Assembly: GCA_020634165.1 (NCBI GenBank)
Contig: JACKCF010000006.1
Span: 1 to 64,000, forward strand
Source of the DNA: Anaerolineaceae bacterium
GTDB taxonomy: Bacteria > Chloroflexota > Anaerolineae > Aggregatilineales > Phototrophicaceae
Length of the DNA stretch: 64,000 nucleotides
Direction of reading: 5' to 3'
Under the pieces are notes generated by a model. The model searched no databases and was not told the origin of the DNA. It saw nothing but the letters and a program-made list of their open reading frames with translations. The position numbers were made by a program, and so were the translations under genes. Position 1 is the first letter of the stretch; each line of letters opens with the position of its first letter. Positions 45,913-54,789 of this stretch are shown here, one piece after another.

Positions 45913-48213
45913 TTATTCATCGACCACCGTGATGATCTGTGCCAATGTCAGTTGCCTGCCTAGCTCATTTCCCACACGATCAAAAAATGTCAGCGAATTT
46001 TCGCTGTCACATGCGTTTGTACCAGGAAGTCTTTCATCACAACTCTGGACGACGATGCTCAGGGTATATCTACCCGAAGCCACTGAAGCGGGAATTTGTA
46101 CTGAAAGAGTGTCAATGAATAACCGATCCCGCAGCCATCGTCGTGTCGGGATTTCTCCGAGTTGTTCCAGGGTGCCTTGCCACTGCACACTACCAGAGAT
46201 TACGTCGCGCAATGTGACTCGACGATAATATGTCTCAGGAAGTCGGATACTCGTTTTCCAATAGATCGTAGCTGTTATGGGTTCACCTGCACGGACCTCA
46301 GAAGAACTTAACTTGAGAGCGAATGCTTCAAGTCCGATGTCACTCCGGTTTTGCATGATGGTTGCTCCGACGAGAGAAGAGTACGGCGTTGCTCTCAACG
46401 GTGACATGCCGCCAGGTGTGTCTGAGGCAAATATGAACGCCAGAAGGAGGAAAATCGCCACTGCGGAAATGCGTGTATCTTCTATCGAAAGCAATCTGTC
46501 TTCGATATAAGGCTCGTTGCTGGCAAACCGTTGCCGACCCAAAACAATCAGAATCATCGAAAACAGGCCGATGAAGCTAAGTAGAAATGAAATGAGCTGC
46601 ACAGGCGTTACACCCAGGCTGATGTGCAGTTCGGCTGGCCCGCGCAATGTGGGCAATGATAAATCGATCAAGCCCGTACGTGGATTTTCTGTAAGCTCGA
46701 CGGGTCTTCCATTGACCCATGCTTGCCATCCTGGGAAATAATACAGCCCCAGTGCCACTGTCTGTGCTGAGGTGGGGCGTATTTGGTAGTATTGCTCATG
46801 GGACCTATTGGTTACGAGCGTTGCCAGGCTTTGTGTACGACCATCGCGACCAAATCGAATGAGGTTGTCGTTGAGTGCCGCATTGCCTTCCGCATTATTA
46901 ACTGATGCACTGGTAACAGGAGCCAATGACCAGGGCATACTTCTTGCATAGCCATACCCCAATCGTTCAAAAGCCAGCATCTGTTGTGGATTAGGCTGCT
47001 CAACACTGCCCGTTGGGCTAGGCAGTAGAAAAACCTGTGAAGAGAATAGCAGGATCAACACCAGGATCATGCCATGAATAATCCGACCGTATCTTGGCGC
47101 AAATTGATCTCGCCAAAAGAAGAAGCTCGTTCCAGATACCGCGAAACAGAACGTGATCGGCCCTAAGAGCCAGATGTCACCACCAAAGATTGTCACCGCC
47201 CCCAGAGTGAGAAGAATCCCGAATACAAAATACGCCGATGCTAGACTGATAAATCGCCGTCGGAAGTAAAGTGCACCCAGCCCTAGCACGTTTGTCATGA
47301 GGATAGCCCAGCCTAGCGTAAGCTGCGGCTCTGGAAATGCCAAAGTCGGGTCGAGCGGGGAAATGGGTGCAAACATCATTGAAAGCTGGAGCGACGGAAG
47401 CAAAAACGGAGCAGGTTGCGCAACCCAGCTAACGTATGAGGCTTCGAGAATTGCTGGCAGCCAATACATGGCACTTATCATGAAACTGATTAAGCCGACA
47501 ATGACAAGTGTAAAAACGGTCCTCGCTGGCTTCCCAACAATCAGCGGCACTGATAATAGAACCTCGAAGATGACATAGTGGGGGTCTGTCATGAATAGCG
47601 CAGTCGTCAACAACGTGACAATCGCGAAGTCAAATGGTACGTTGTGCTTTTCCATGCGTACAATCGCCCAGAGGGAACATGGAAGAAGTGCCAACGCGAT
47701 CATAGTCTGTAGATCACCCAGGGCGTGCGGCACGGTTAGAGCAACATACGGGCTGAGAATGTACAGCGTGGAAGCGATAAGTCCTGCACTGGCATTAAGT
47801 CGCTTCATGATGAAGCTGTACATGCCGATACTGGCAATGCAGAATGACAGAATGTAGATAGCTCTGACAGAGAGTATGGGGTCATCGGTCATCAGGACAT
47901 CGATGAGAGCGGGCAGGTAGGCAGAAATAGGCGGTCTGAAGTTTGGAATGGGTGCGCCGAAACCATCTGCGCTGTAGGCTGACCACCTTGGATACAGTTG
48001 ACCCTCGCGTAAGGATTCTGCTGTTTCCCATGTCTGGTAAACAGCCCGCTCAGTGCCTGTGCCAATGGGTAAATCCGCGTTAACGATAAATGGCCAGGCT
48101 GCGACAAGGCCCAGCAAAAATGCGATGATGATGCCCCAATCTGTGCCGCGCATCGCACGACGCATCCAATCAGGTTGGTCTTCATGTGGGATGACGGGCG
48201 CATGGTTCATCAT
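45913..48213 (-). CDS. Large multi-pass membrane protein, GT-C-like
   Basis: A 766-residue protein with about twelve predicted membrane segments in its first 400 residues and again around 525-600, resembling membrane glycosyltransferases of the GT-C group annotated as 6-pyruvoyl-tetrahydropterin synthase-related or YfhO-like. The loop FGAPIPNFRPPISAYLPAL and the conserved Asp/Glu-rich first loop fit that group. A C-terminal beta-sandwich (about 640-760) faces outside. Donor and product are unknown. The two GNAT genes diverge from it. Confidence 0.75.
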   Translation of the reverse strand: MMNHAPVIPHEDQPDWMRRAMRGTDWGIIIAFLLGLVAAWPFIVNADLPIGTGTERAVYQTWETAESLREGQLYPRWSAYSADGFGAPIPNFRPPISAYLPALIDVLMTDDPILSVRAIYILSFCIASIGMYSFIMKRLNASAGLIASTLYILSPYVALTVPHALGDLQTMIALALLPCSLWAIVRMEKHNVPFDFAIVTLLTTALFMTDPHYVIFEVLLSVPLIVGKPARTVFTLVIVGLISFMISAMYWLPAILEASYVSWVAQPAPFLLPSLQLSMMFAPISPLDPTLAFPEPQLTLGWAILMTNVLGLGALYFRRRFISLASAYFVFGILLTLGAVTIFGGDIWLLGPITFCFAVSGTSFFFWRDQFAPRYGRIIHGMILVLILLFSSQVFLLPSPTGSVEQPNPQQMLAFERLGYGYARSMPWSLAPVTSASVNNAEGNAALNDNLIRFGRDGRTQSLATLVTNRSHEQYYQIRPTSAQTVALGLYYFPGWQAWVNGRPVELTENPRTGLIDLSLPTLRGPAELHISLGVTPVQLISFLLSFIGLFSMILIVLGRQRFASNEPYIEDRLLSIEDTRISAVAIFLLLAFIFASDTPGGMSPLRATPYSSLVGATIMQNRSDIGLEAFALKLSSSEVRAGEPITATIYWKTSIRLPETYYRRVTLRDVISGSVQWQGTLEQLGEIPTRRWLRDRLFIDTLSVQIPASVASGRYTLSIVVQSCDERLPGTNACDSENSLTFFDRVGNELGRQLTLAQIITVVDE

Positions 48214-48271
48214 GTATTCTAGTGTATAGTGTATTCGCCGTTTCCATACTGCTGATTTATACCTTCTACCT

Positions 48272-48751
48272 ATGACGTCAATTCAAACCAGACTCGCATC
48301 CCTTGAAGACATACCGCTGCTATCCGAGTATTGGTATGATGGAATGGCGCTCAAGCAACTGGCCCGAAGAGTGAAGTTGAAACCTTATGCTCGGCAGCTT
48401 TGGGAAGCAGCCGCAGCAGGGTGGGTTAACGATGCTGATTGCTATTTTGCGACGGCATGGGACAATAACACCTTGCTGGGCTGTATTATTGTGAAGATCG
48501 CTGAAAACATGCCTGGCTTGCTGCCTGATCGAGTAGGTGTTTTAGAAGACCTCATCCTGGATATACATGCGGCTGGTGTCTCTGGCGGTGTTGGGCGCGA
48601 GCTAGTAACGATAGCCCGAAGCTGGCTGTCGGATCAGGGTATCTCTATATTGAGGATTTGTGTATCAGCACCATCGTCAGTCGAGCAGGCATTTTGGATT
48701 GCTCTTGGCGCTAAACAAAAAGGACTCATGTATTGTCTGGACAATGGCTGA
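48272..48751 (+). CDS. GNAT-like protein, first of a tandem pair
   Basis: A 159-residue GNAT-fold protein. The acetyl-CoA loop reads GVSGGVGRELV, which departs from the usual R/Q-x-x-G-x-G/A, and its C-terminal strand has VSAPSSVEQAFWIALGA. It aligns in layout with the following gene, so it looks like a duplicate with a weakened cofactor loop. It overlaps the second GNAT gene by 19 bases. Confidence 0.75.
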   Translation: MTSIQTRLASLEDIPLLSEYWYDGMALKQLARRVKLKPYARQLWEAAAAGWVNDADCYFATAWDNNTLLGCIIVKIAENMPGLLPDRVGVLEDLILDIHAAGVSGGVGRELVTIARSWLSDQGISILRICVSAPSSVEQAFWIALGAKQKGLMYCLDNG

Positions 48752-49233
48752 TTCGTACAGCCGAAACCGAAGAAGATGCACGTGCCATCAGTTTGCTTTG
48801 GTCGAAACTCGTCGATTATCATCTGGACCTTGATTCTAATATGCCTGTAGCGGCGGAAGATGGCGCCTATCGTTATGCCCAGCGCATTAGCCATAGTATG
48901 AATGATTCCTATTCGCGCGTTCTCGTGGCGGATCACAACGGTGATATTATTGGCTATGTACTCGGTATTGTGATCGACCTGCTGCCGGAAATGTTCGTGG
49001 AAGAACGCACGGGCTTTCTTGCTGATATTTACGTTGACGATGCGTGGCGGAGTCACGGGGTTGGCACTGCCCTTGTAGAAGCGCTGGCGAATTGGTTCCG
49101 CAGTCGTGGCGTCGAATACATGGAGTGGTATGTTGCCAGCGCGAACGCGGACGGCATTGCTTTCTGGAAATCACGCGGCGGCGCTGAAATCATGCAGCGT
49201 ATGCGGATGTCGATCAAATCGGAGGATACTTAG
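48733..49233 (+). CDS. GNAT-family N-acetyltransferase, second of a tandem pair
   Basis: A 166-residue GNAT protein with an intact motif A, IYVDDAWRSHGVGTALVEAL, and the ANADGIAFWKSRGG segment. The start is TTG, with AAAAAGGA about nine bases upstream; it lies inside the first GNAT gene, so the two are coupled. The acceptor is unknown. Confidence 0.83.
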   Translation: MSGQWLIRTAETEEDARAISLLWSKLVDYHLDLDSNMPVAAEDGAYRYAQRISHSMNDSYSRVLVADHNGDIIGYVLGIVIDLLPEMFVEERTGFLADIYVDDAWRSHGVGTALVEALANWFRSRGVEYMEWYVASANADGIAFWKSRGGAEIMQRMRMSIKSEDT

Positions 49234-49279
49234 GCTCACCGCCTTAATATGACACTTCACGGGATTAGGATAAAGCTGA

Positions 49280-49993
49280 ATGACCAATATGATTTATCAG
49301 ACCGATAGTTATCGCCAGTCGATGGTAGCTACTGTTACAGGCATAGATGCAGAACAAAATGGTGTCTATCTGAGCGAAACCGTTTTTTATCCTGGTGGTG
49401 GTGGCCAGCCTGCGGACCAGGGAACCCTAACCGATGGTGATAGTGGCAATGTATATGCGGTAAAAGCGGCTAAGAGGGGAAATCTCCACATCATTGAAGG
49501 CGAATTACCACCCGTTGGCATGGAGCTTACAGGGCAGATTGATTGGGAACGTCGTTACAAGATGATGCGTGCTCATACGGCTATGCATGTGCTTTGTGGG
49601 GTGGTCTGGCGGGATTATGGCGCGCTAGTGACGGGCGGCAATATGGATGCGCTCAGTGGGCGTATGGACTTTGAATTTGAGCGTATGCAAAAGGAATTGG
49701 TCACTGAAATTGAGCAGCATATCAATGAAGAAGTTTCCGCTGCCCGTGATGTCAGCATCCAAATCCTGCCGCGTGAAGAAGCATTCCAGATTCCCGACCT
49801 GATTCGTACCAAAATAAACCTGCTTCCAGAGGGCATCACAGAAGTCCGTACTGTTGAGCTTGTCGGACTCGATTTACAGGCATGCGGCGGCACACATCTT
49901 CACAATACATCAGAAATTGGCCCCATTCACGTGACTGACTACAAAAGCAAGGGTGGCATCAACAAGCGTATCTATTTTGCGCTGGATGCTTAG
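49280..49993 (+). CDS. Alanyl-tRNA editing protein (AlaX)
   Basis: A 237-residue AlaX-type trans-editing protein that removes serine (or glycine) from tRNA-Ala. It has the N-terminal glycine-rich motif FYPGGGGQPADQG and the zinc-binding residues HTAMHVL (HxxxH) and CGGTH. The length fits the AlaX-M class, which has the editing domain plus the N-terminal part of AlaRS. It is 46 bases after the GNAT gene. Confidence 0.94.
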   Translation: MTNMIYQTDSYRQSMVATVTGIDAEQNGVYLSETVFYPGGGGQPADQGTLTDGDSGNVYAVKAAKRGNLHIIEGELPPVGMELTGQIDWERRYKMMRAHTAMHVLCGVVWRDYGALVTGGNMDALSGRMDFEFERMQKELVTEIEQHINEEVSAARDVSIQILPREEAFQIPDLIRTKINLLPEGITEVRTVELVGLDLQACGGTHLHNTSEIGPIHVTDYKSKGGINKRIYFALDA

Positions 49994-50008
49994 GCCGAGG
50001 GTTTACTT

Positions 50009-50698
50009 ATGCGTAGTTTGAATGCAGTAGCAGCCCATGAAGTTTTTGTTGCCAGCGGTACCTATCTTCAGCTAAAAGGGGGTGCCGAGACGGGACTTGT
50101 TGAGAGTTGGACGCAGCATGACCCGGGTGGCGATACCCGTCTGACTCGTATTGACCAAGATGCACGGGCCACCGAAGGTTGGACACGCCTTGTGGAAGTA
50201 TTACAAAGCCCGGAAGGCGATGTTGAGCGTGTTAAAATCCAGACCAACCATGCAAAGCCTTCCGCCCCTTTCCGCATGATGAAGACCGACTACAGCTTCC
50301 TTGATGGCTATGTTCAGATTGGCCGCACGATCAATGGTGAAACCGACTACCATGAAGTGGAACTCCCACCAAACACAACCGTTCGCTTGATTGACTTCAA
50401 CATTTTCTGGGGCTTGGCCCTGAAACAGGCAGAGCAGGCCGATGCTGCGGATCGACCAGTATTCGTGCCGTTCAACCGTCACGATATGGAACCTGGGCAG
50501 GTCTCTATCGGCACATTGCCTCAAATCATCGACAAATCATCAGATGGTGTTACGCTTGCAGGTCGCGAATATGAGGCGACGCGCTATGTTACCCTGGGCA
50601 AGCGCACTATCTGGCTTGATAATCGCGGTGTTCCATTGCGTATCAATCAGTCTACTGGGCAGGTTTCATTTGTCTTGCACGATTATGCCCACCGTTAG
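50009..50698 (+). CDS. Hypothetical protein
   Basis: A 229-residue protein without a signal peptide or membrane segment that I do not recognise. It is rich in beta-strand-like stretches (TRYVTLGKRTIWLDNRGVPL, QVSFVLHDY) and could bind a nucleotide or lipid. It begins 15 bases after AlaX and may be cotranscribed with it. Confidence 0.62.
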   Translation: MRSLNAVAAHEVFVASGTYLQLKGGAETGLVESWTQHDPGGDTRLTRIDQDARATEGWTRLVEVLQSPEGDVERVKIQTNHAKPSAPFRMMKTDYSFLDGYVQIGRTINGETDYHEVELPPNTTVRLIDFNIFWGLALKQAEQADAADRPVFVPFNRHDMEPGQVSIGTLPQIIDKSSDGVTLAGREYEATRYVTLGKRTIWLDNRGVPLRINQSTGQVSFVLHDYAHR

Positions 50699-50731
50699 CT
50701 AGCCAGTTATAGAAAAGATCGTTTTTCTGCA

Positions 50732-51742
50732 ATGCTCAATCAATTTCGGACTTTTCTGGGACCCAATCGATTTAACGCGCTTGTTTTGCTCCTTGTACTC
50801 TCAGGTGTAGCGAGCCTCGTCTTCACCTTTGTGCCTGGCGAAGGCGCACTTGCTGCCCAGACAGTTCTGTTGTTGTTCTTCATCGTTGGGGCAATCGTTA
50901 TCATTGGTTCGCGGCTAGATGGCGATCAGCGTTGGCGTGCGCTTGCGATTGTTGCTCCAGCAATCGGACTTGTCGTTCTGGCAATCTTCTACGAGCAACT
51001 GCGCCCGATTTTCCTGGGTGGTGCATTGGGCTGGCTTCTCGTTGGCATGCTGACCTTCGGCCGTGCCAGCGCTCCCATGCACTATCGAGAAGCAATCAAG
51101 GCCATGCGCAAGAGTCACTACAAAGAAGCCATCGATGCTATGAGCGAACTCATTAAGATCGAGCCAGATGACCCCAACCATTACCGATTCCGTGCGAACT
51201 TATTTACGCTGTGGGGTAAGCTCGATAGGGCTAGGCGCGATTACCAGACCATGCTTTCACTGGCGAATAATCGAGATAATGTACTTGTGGAAGCGTATGA
51301 CGGCCTCTCTGGAATTGACCTGCAGGTCGGTCGGTATGATTCTGCCTTGGAAGCAGCACAAAAGGCTTATGAGTTGGTACCAGATGCCTGGGTGACTGCG
51401 TACAATCTGGGTCTGATCTATGATCGCTTGCAACAACCGTCCGATGTTTTGAGAATTCTCACAGTCGATTTGTTGCATCAAGTACCTGAATCACGGCATC
51501 GGTTACTGATCTGCTTATATCGGCTGCGTGCTTATTTCCGTAACGGCGATAGCGACAGCGCCCAGGCTGAACTAGATAGGTTGCAAAAAGAAACCAGGGG
51601 CCTCAAAGATTGGCAGCGAATCATGGAAAGCGATCAGGCGGATATGCTCCGTGCCAACTTCGATGAAGACGTGCAGTTGGCCGCTAAGCTGATGTCACTG
51701 CACTCGCTTGCTCCAATGGCTGAAGGGGAACCTGCTCGATGA
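50732..51742 (+). CDS. TPR membrane protein, first of three in tandem
   Basis: A 336-residue protein with four membrane segments (about 15-35, 43-60, 68-85 and 90-108) and about four TPR-like repeats (about 115-280; HYREAIKAMRKSHYKEAIDA at the start). The TPRs probably lie in the cytoplasm and bind partners. Its stop overlaps the next gene by four bases (ATGA). Confidence 0.8.
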   Translation: MLNQFRTFLGPNRFNALVLLLVLSGVASLVFTFVPGEGALAAQTVLLLFFIVGAIVIIGSRLDGDQRWRALAIVAPAIGLVVLAIFYEQLRPIFLGGALGWLLVGMLTFGRASAPMHYREAIKAMRKSHYKEAIDAMSELIKIEPDDPNHYRFRANLFTLWGKLDRARRDYQTMLSLANNRDNVLVEAYDGLSGIDLQVGRYDSALEAAQKAYELVPDAWVTAYNLGLIYDRLQQPSDVLRILTVDLLHQVPESRHRLLICLYRLRAYFRNGDSDSAQAELDRLQKETRGLKDWQRIMESDQADMLRANFDEDVQLAAKLMSLHSLAPMAEGEPAR

Positions 51743-52623
51743 GCCGCCGCCGTTTCTTCGCCTGGGTCACGGTCTATGTATTTGCTGCATTGGCCATTCT
51801 GGGCTTTCTGGTCTTTGTAATTGCGCTTCTCGTGGAGTTTATTTCCACGCGCAGGGCACCACTTCCTGCTGATGATTTGTCCGTTGGCATTCAGATCGCA
51901 TTGGGAGGGCTTTGCATAAGCGGCCTGATGGTGCTGATGGGCTTTACATTGGTTGGCCTGCTCCTTGCGCGTCAGTCTCGTAGGCAGGCTCCAGGCTATG
52001 GGGATGCTTATCGCTTTATTGAAACTTTGCAATTCAGTCAGGCTATCCCGTTGTTGGAGCGCGCTGTTCGTGATGGCCGCGAGACATCTGACGTGTTGAT
52101 GCTGTTGACAACAGCCTATGCCTTTAATGGCCAGCTAGCGAAGGCACAAGCCATTGCTGATCGTGCCGTTCAACTTTATCCCCAGGACCCCGCTTCATAT
52201 CTGACGCTTGCAAATGGCTATCGACTCCAGGCCAGTTACGACGAAGCCGCCGGTGCGTTACAGACAGCCACTGAGCTTGCGCCAGATCAGCCAATTATGT
52301 GGGCAGAACTAGGCTTTGTCTTGCGTTCCGCTGGCAACACAGAAGCCGCTCAGGCAGCCTTTAAGAAGGCCGCAGAATTCCCTATGCCGCCGATGTACAG
52401 CGTTCGAGTGTACTACTACCTGGCGCAATCGGCTGCTGCTGCCAATGACACAGATAAAGCTGTCGAATACACTGCCAAGATGATGAGCGCTCGTCACGGC
52501 CTGGAAGCCTGGAAACCGATGCAGCGTGCAATGGCGGGGACGGTATACGGTCAGTCACTCCATTACGAAATTGACAATATCGCCCATGCCATTGAAAAAG
52601 CCGATGCAGCCAGCCTGGTCTGA
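51739..52623 (+). CDS. TPR membrane protein, second of three in tandem
   Basis: A 294-residue protein with two membrane segments (about 6-34 and 50-78) followed by TPR repeats (about 90-270; SYLTLANGYRLQASYDEAAG-like helix pairs). The ATG overlaps the previous stop, so it is coupled. The layout is like the genes on both sides. Confidence 0.8.
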   Translation: MSRRRFFAWVTVYVFAALAILGFLVFVIALLVEFISTRRAPLPADDLSVGIQIALGGLCISGLMVLMGFTLVGLLLARQSRRQAPGYGDAYRFIETLQFSQAIPLLERAVRDGRETSDVLMLLTTAYAFNGQLAKAQAIADRAVQLYPQDPASYLTLANGYRLQASYDEAAGALQTATELAPDQPIMWAELGFVLRSAGNTEAAQAAFKKAAEFPMPPMYSVRVYYYLAQSAAAANDTDKAVEYTAKMMSARHGLEAWKPMQRAMAGTVYGQSLHYEIDNIAHAIEKADAASLV

Positions 52624-52635
52624 TCAGACGTAGCT

Positions 52636-53439
52636 ATGGGAATTCTCGTTGGCTTCGTAGGCCAGTTTCGCACCTGGGACAAAACGTCGAAAATGGCGTT
52701 TGGGTTCGCGCTGTTATTATTGCTTATGGCGCTTGTCATTTTGTTAGTTGCCCCACCAGGATTCACCGATTTTGCTGTTATGAGCATTGGCGGGCTGTTG
52801 GTTGCCCTCCAGGTGATTGTTTTATGGGGCAATCGTTCAATGGTCACAGCTCAAACCGAGGCTCGGCGGAACTATATCGATGGTGACTATGCCTCTGCGC
52901 GTGACGTGCTGGAATCGGAGCTAGACCGCCTCAATTCGTTAGGTCAAAAACCCAATGGTGATATGCTTGCCTTCTTGGGCAATACCTATCGACAGCTTGG
53001 TGAATTGGACAAAAGTTTGGACATCCTAACCCAGGCAATTGAATCAAGACCTAAATCTCATTTCTCCCATTACGGTTTCGGACGTACACTGTTAGCGAAA
53101 GGTGAGTTTGCCGCCGCTGCTGAAGAACTGCAACTGGCGCTAAAGCTGGGTGCGCCACAGGCAACGACGTTTGATCTGGGGCATGCATTAGTGCGTGCTG
53201 GTGATAAAGACGCAGCCAGCAAAGCACTACAATCGGCAATCGCTGCCGCGGATGAGCCGCAGCAGGTATTGATGACTCAGTTCTGGCTGCATCAACTTGA
53301 TGGTCAGCCACTGCCATCCGACGACCTGATTAGCCAAGGGTCGTCCTATTGGCAGGAAGAAGCAGCGCGCTTTGCAGACACACCTTATGGAAAAGCCCTG
53401 TATGAAGACTTACGTGTGTTATCAAGTGGTCAAAGCTGA
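52636..53439 (+). CDS. TPR membrane protein, third of three in tandem
   Basis: A 267-residue protein with two membrane segments (about 20-40 and 45-65) and TPR repeats (about 75-210; MLAFLGNTYRQLGELDKSL and following helix pairs). It starts 12 bases after the previous gene. Confidence 0.8.
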   Translation: MGILVGFVGQFRTWDKTSKMAFGFALLLLLMALVILLVAPPGFTDFAVMSIGGLLVALQVIVLWGNRSMVTAQTEARRNYIDGDYASARDVLESELDRLNSLGQKPNGDMLAFLGNTYRQLGELDKSLDILTQAIESRPKSHFSHYGFGRTLLAKGEFAAAAEELQLALKLGAPQATTFDLGHALVRAGDKDAASKALQSAIAAADEPQQVLMTQFWLHQLDGQPLPSDDLISQGSSYWQEEAARFADTPYGKALYEDLRVLSSGQS

Positions 53440-53471
53440 TTTTATGGCACCCCGTTAAGGAGCAATCATAA

Positions 53472-54035
53472 ATGCAGTTTCTAACCGACAAAAATGGAGC
53501 ACTTTCTCCTTTCCGTATGAGCATTGCCGCTGGTGCATTTGGCTTGTTGATGCTTGCCATTAGCGTCATTGGATTTTTTCTCGATCAGGAATCGCGCCGT
53601 ACGCCTTACTTTCCACCCGTTCCCGCTGGGGTAGAGCAGTGGGGTTATCCTGTTCCAGAAGGCAACTATCGTCAGCAGATCTACTATCGTACGCAGTCCA
53701 TGCCGGTTGAAGAAGTTGCTGCTTTTTATAATGATCAGATGTTGGCGCACTATGGGAACAATGCAAGTGATCCAGAAGCTGAACAGTGCCAGCGCTTCCC
53801 GGAAACAGGTACCTTCGCCGATGAGCAGGTCAATAGTTATGGCGAGCGTGTACGTTCTGATTATGACCCGCTGACGCAGCCCGCATATCATTACACCTGC
53901 ATGTTTGATCGCAGTGGTTTTAATACCAGTCAGTGGACCCAGGTGACGATCTATCCAGGCATACCAAATGCCGATCCTGCTCTGGATTCGCAGGGCTATA
54001 CAGTGATCTGGTTCCAGCAAGAGTGGTCAAACTAG
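53472..54035 (+). CDS. Membrane-anchored protein of unknown function
   Basis: A 187-residue protein with one N-terminal membrane segment (about 17-38) and an external domain containing two Cys (CQRF and YHYTCMF) that may form a disulfide. A helix with MPVEEVAAFYNDQM lies in the middle. The next protein has a similar layout, so they may be distant relatives. AAGGAG precedes the ATG. Confidence 0.68.
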   Translation: MQFLTDKNGALSPFRMSIAAGAFGLLMLAISVIGFFLDQESRRTPYFPPVPAGVEQWGYPVPEGNYRQQIYYRTQSMPVEEVAAFYNDQMLAHYGNNASDPEAEQCQRFPETGTFADEQVNSYGERVRSDYDPLTQPAYHYTCMFDRSGFNTSQWTQVTIYPGIPNADPALDSQGYTVIWFQQEWSN

Positions 54036-54053
54036 CCTTACAAGACGCATTAA

Positions 54054-54542
54054 ATGCCAGACCAACAGCCTCAGCCTACAGACTTGGGCAGTACTTCACG
54101 CAAATGGATGTGGTTGGGGCTGTTAATCGTTGCTGTCCTGGTGGCGATTGTGATTGCATGGCGTGGGGCTGGATTGTTCCTGGTCATGGTCGCTCCGCCG
54201 AATGCTCCAATTCCTTCTGATGCGCAGGAAATTTCTCATGAATCACCATATGATGGGCGCGATACCTGGACGTATATCGTACCGCACGATGTGCCATATT
54301 CACTTGATTTCTATAAATCAGAATCTGCGACCTGTGACACTGCACCCGCTTGTTCATCGTCGGCACCTGAATGTGGCCAATTGAAAGTGCAGTGCCTGGG
54401 TACCATCATGGTTTCAGGTGTCAATATCTTGTGGCAGGTTGATATTGTGCCCATTGGTATCGCAGGCCAGGAAAGTGAATGGACGCTTCAACGCCTCATC
54501 GACTGGTCTGGAACTGCTGATACGTTGCCTGAGTTGCCCTAA
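54054..54542 (+). CDS. Membrane-anchored protein with Cys-rich segment
   Basis: A 162-residue protein with one membrane segment (about 19-47) and an external domain containing five Cys (ATCDTAPACSSSAPECGQLK and VQCLG). It resembles the preceding protein in size and layout. It is 18 bases after that gene. Confidence 0.66.
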   Translation: MPDQQPQPTDLGSTSRKWMWLGLLIVAVLVAIVIAWRGAGLFLVMVAPPNAPIPSDAQEISHESPYDGRDTWTYIVPHDVPYSLDFYKSESATCDTAPACSSSAPECGQLKVQCLGTIMVSGVNILWQVDIVPIGIAGQESEWTLQRLIDWSGTADTLPELP

Positions 54543-54612
54543 TCACGTTTCCTGCCTGAATTTCCCCTTCAAGACAAACGTCATTTAAGACATAATGTTT
54601 TTGTCCGTTTAA

Positions 54613-54766
54613 GATTGTGACAATCGAAAGGTGGTGCAGGCGTGGCGTTCATCGTGCCACGGGCCATTACGAGTTAACGGAATGCGTTGACGTGTCGGAG
54701 ACACGTCGTCGCTTTGCTTTCGTATTGTCCGTCTTAGTCAATTCACGCCTCAGCGACCAAGCTGAG
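54613..54766 (+). promoter_or_regulatory. Structured leader of ileS
   Basis: The 247 bases before ileS contain four inverted repeats: GATTGT/ACAATC (54613-54625), CGTGGC/GCCACG (54641-54646 and 54656-54661), GACGTGT/ACACGTC (54689-54695 and 54701-54707) and CTCAGC/GCTGAG (54749-54754 and 54761-54766). AGGCGTG (54638-54644) can also pair with CACGCCT (54744-54750), which competes with the second and fourth. No U-tract follows any of them. A regulatory RNA is possible; no T-box consensus was found. Confidence 0.45.
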
Positions 54767-54789
54767 TGATAACAATGGAGTAATCACGA

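Noticed and set aside
54775..54783. Two-codon reading frame ATG GAG TAA before ileS
   Set aside because: It coincides with the ileS ribosome binding site and is too short to act as a leader peptide with confidence.
54543..54789. T-box riboswitch before ileS
   Set aside because: There is a GGTGG stretch at 54630-54634 but no UGGNACC box, no antiterminator pairing with a terminator, and too little room for a stem I.
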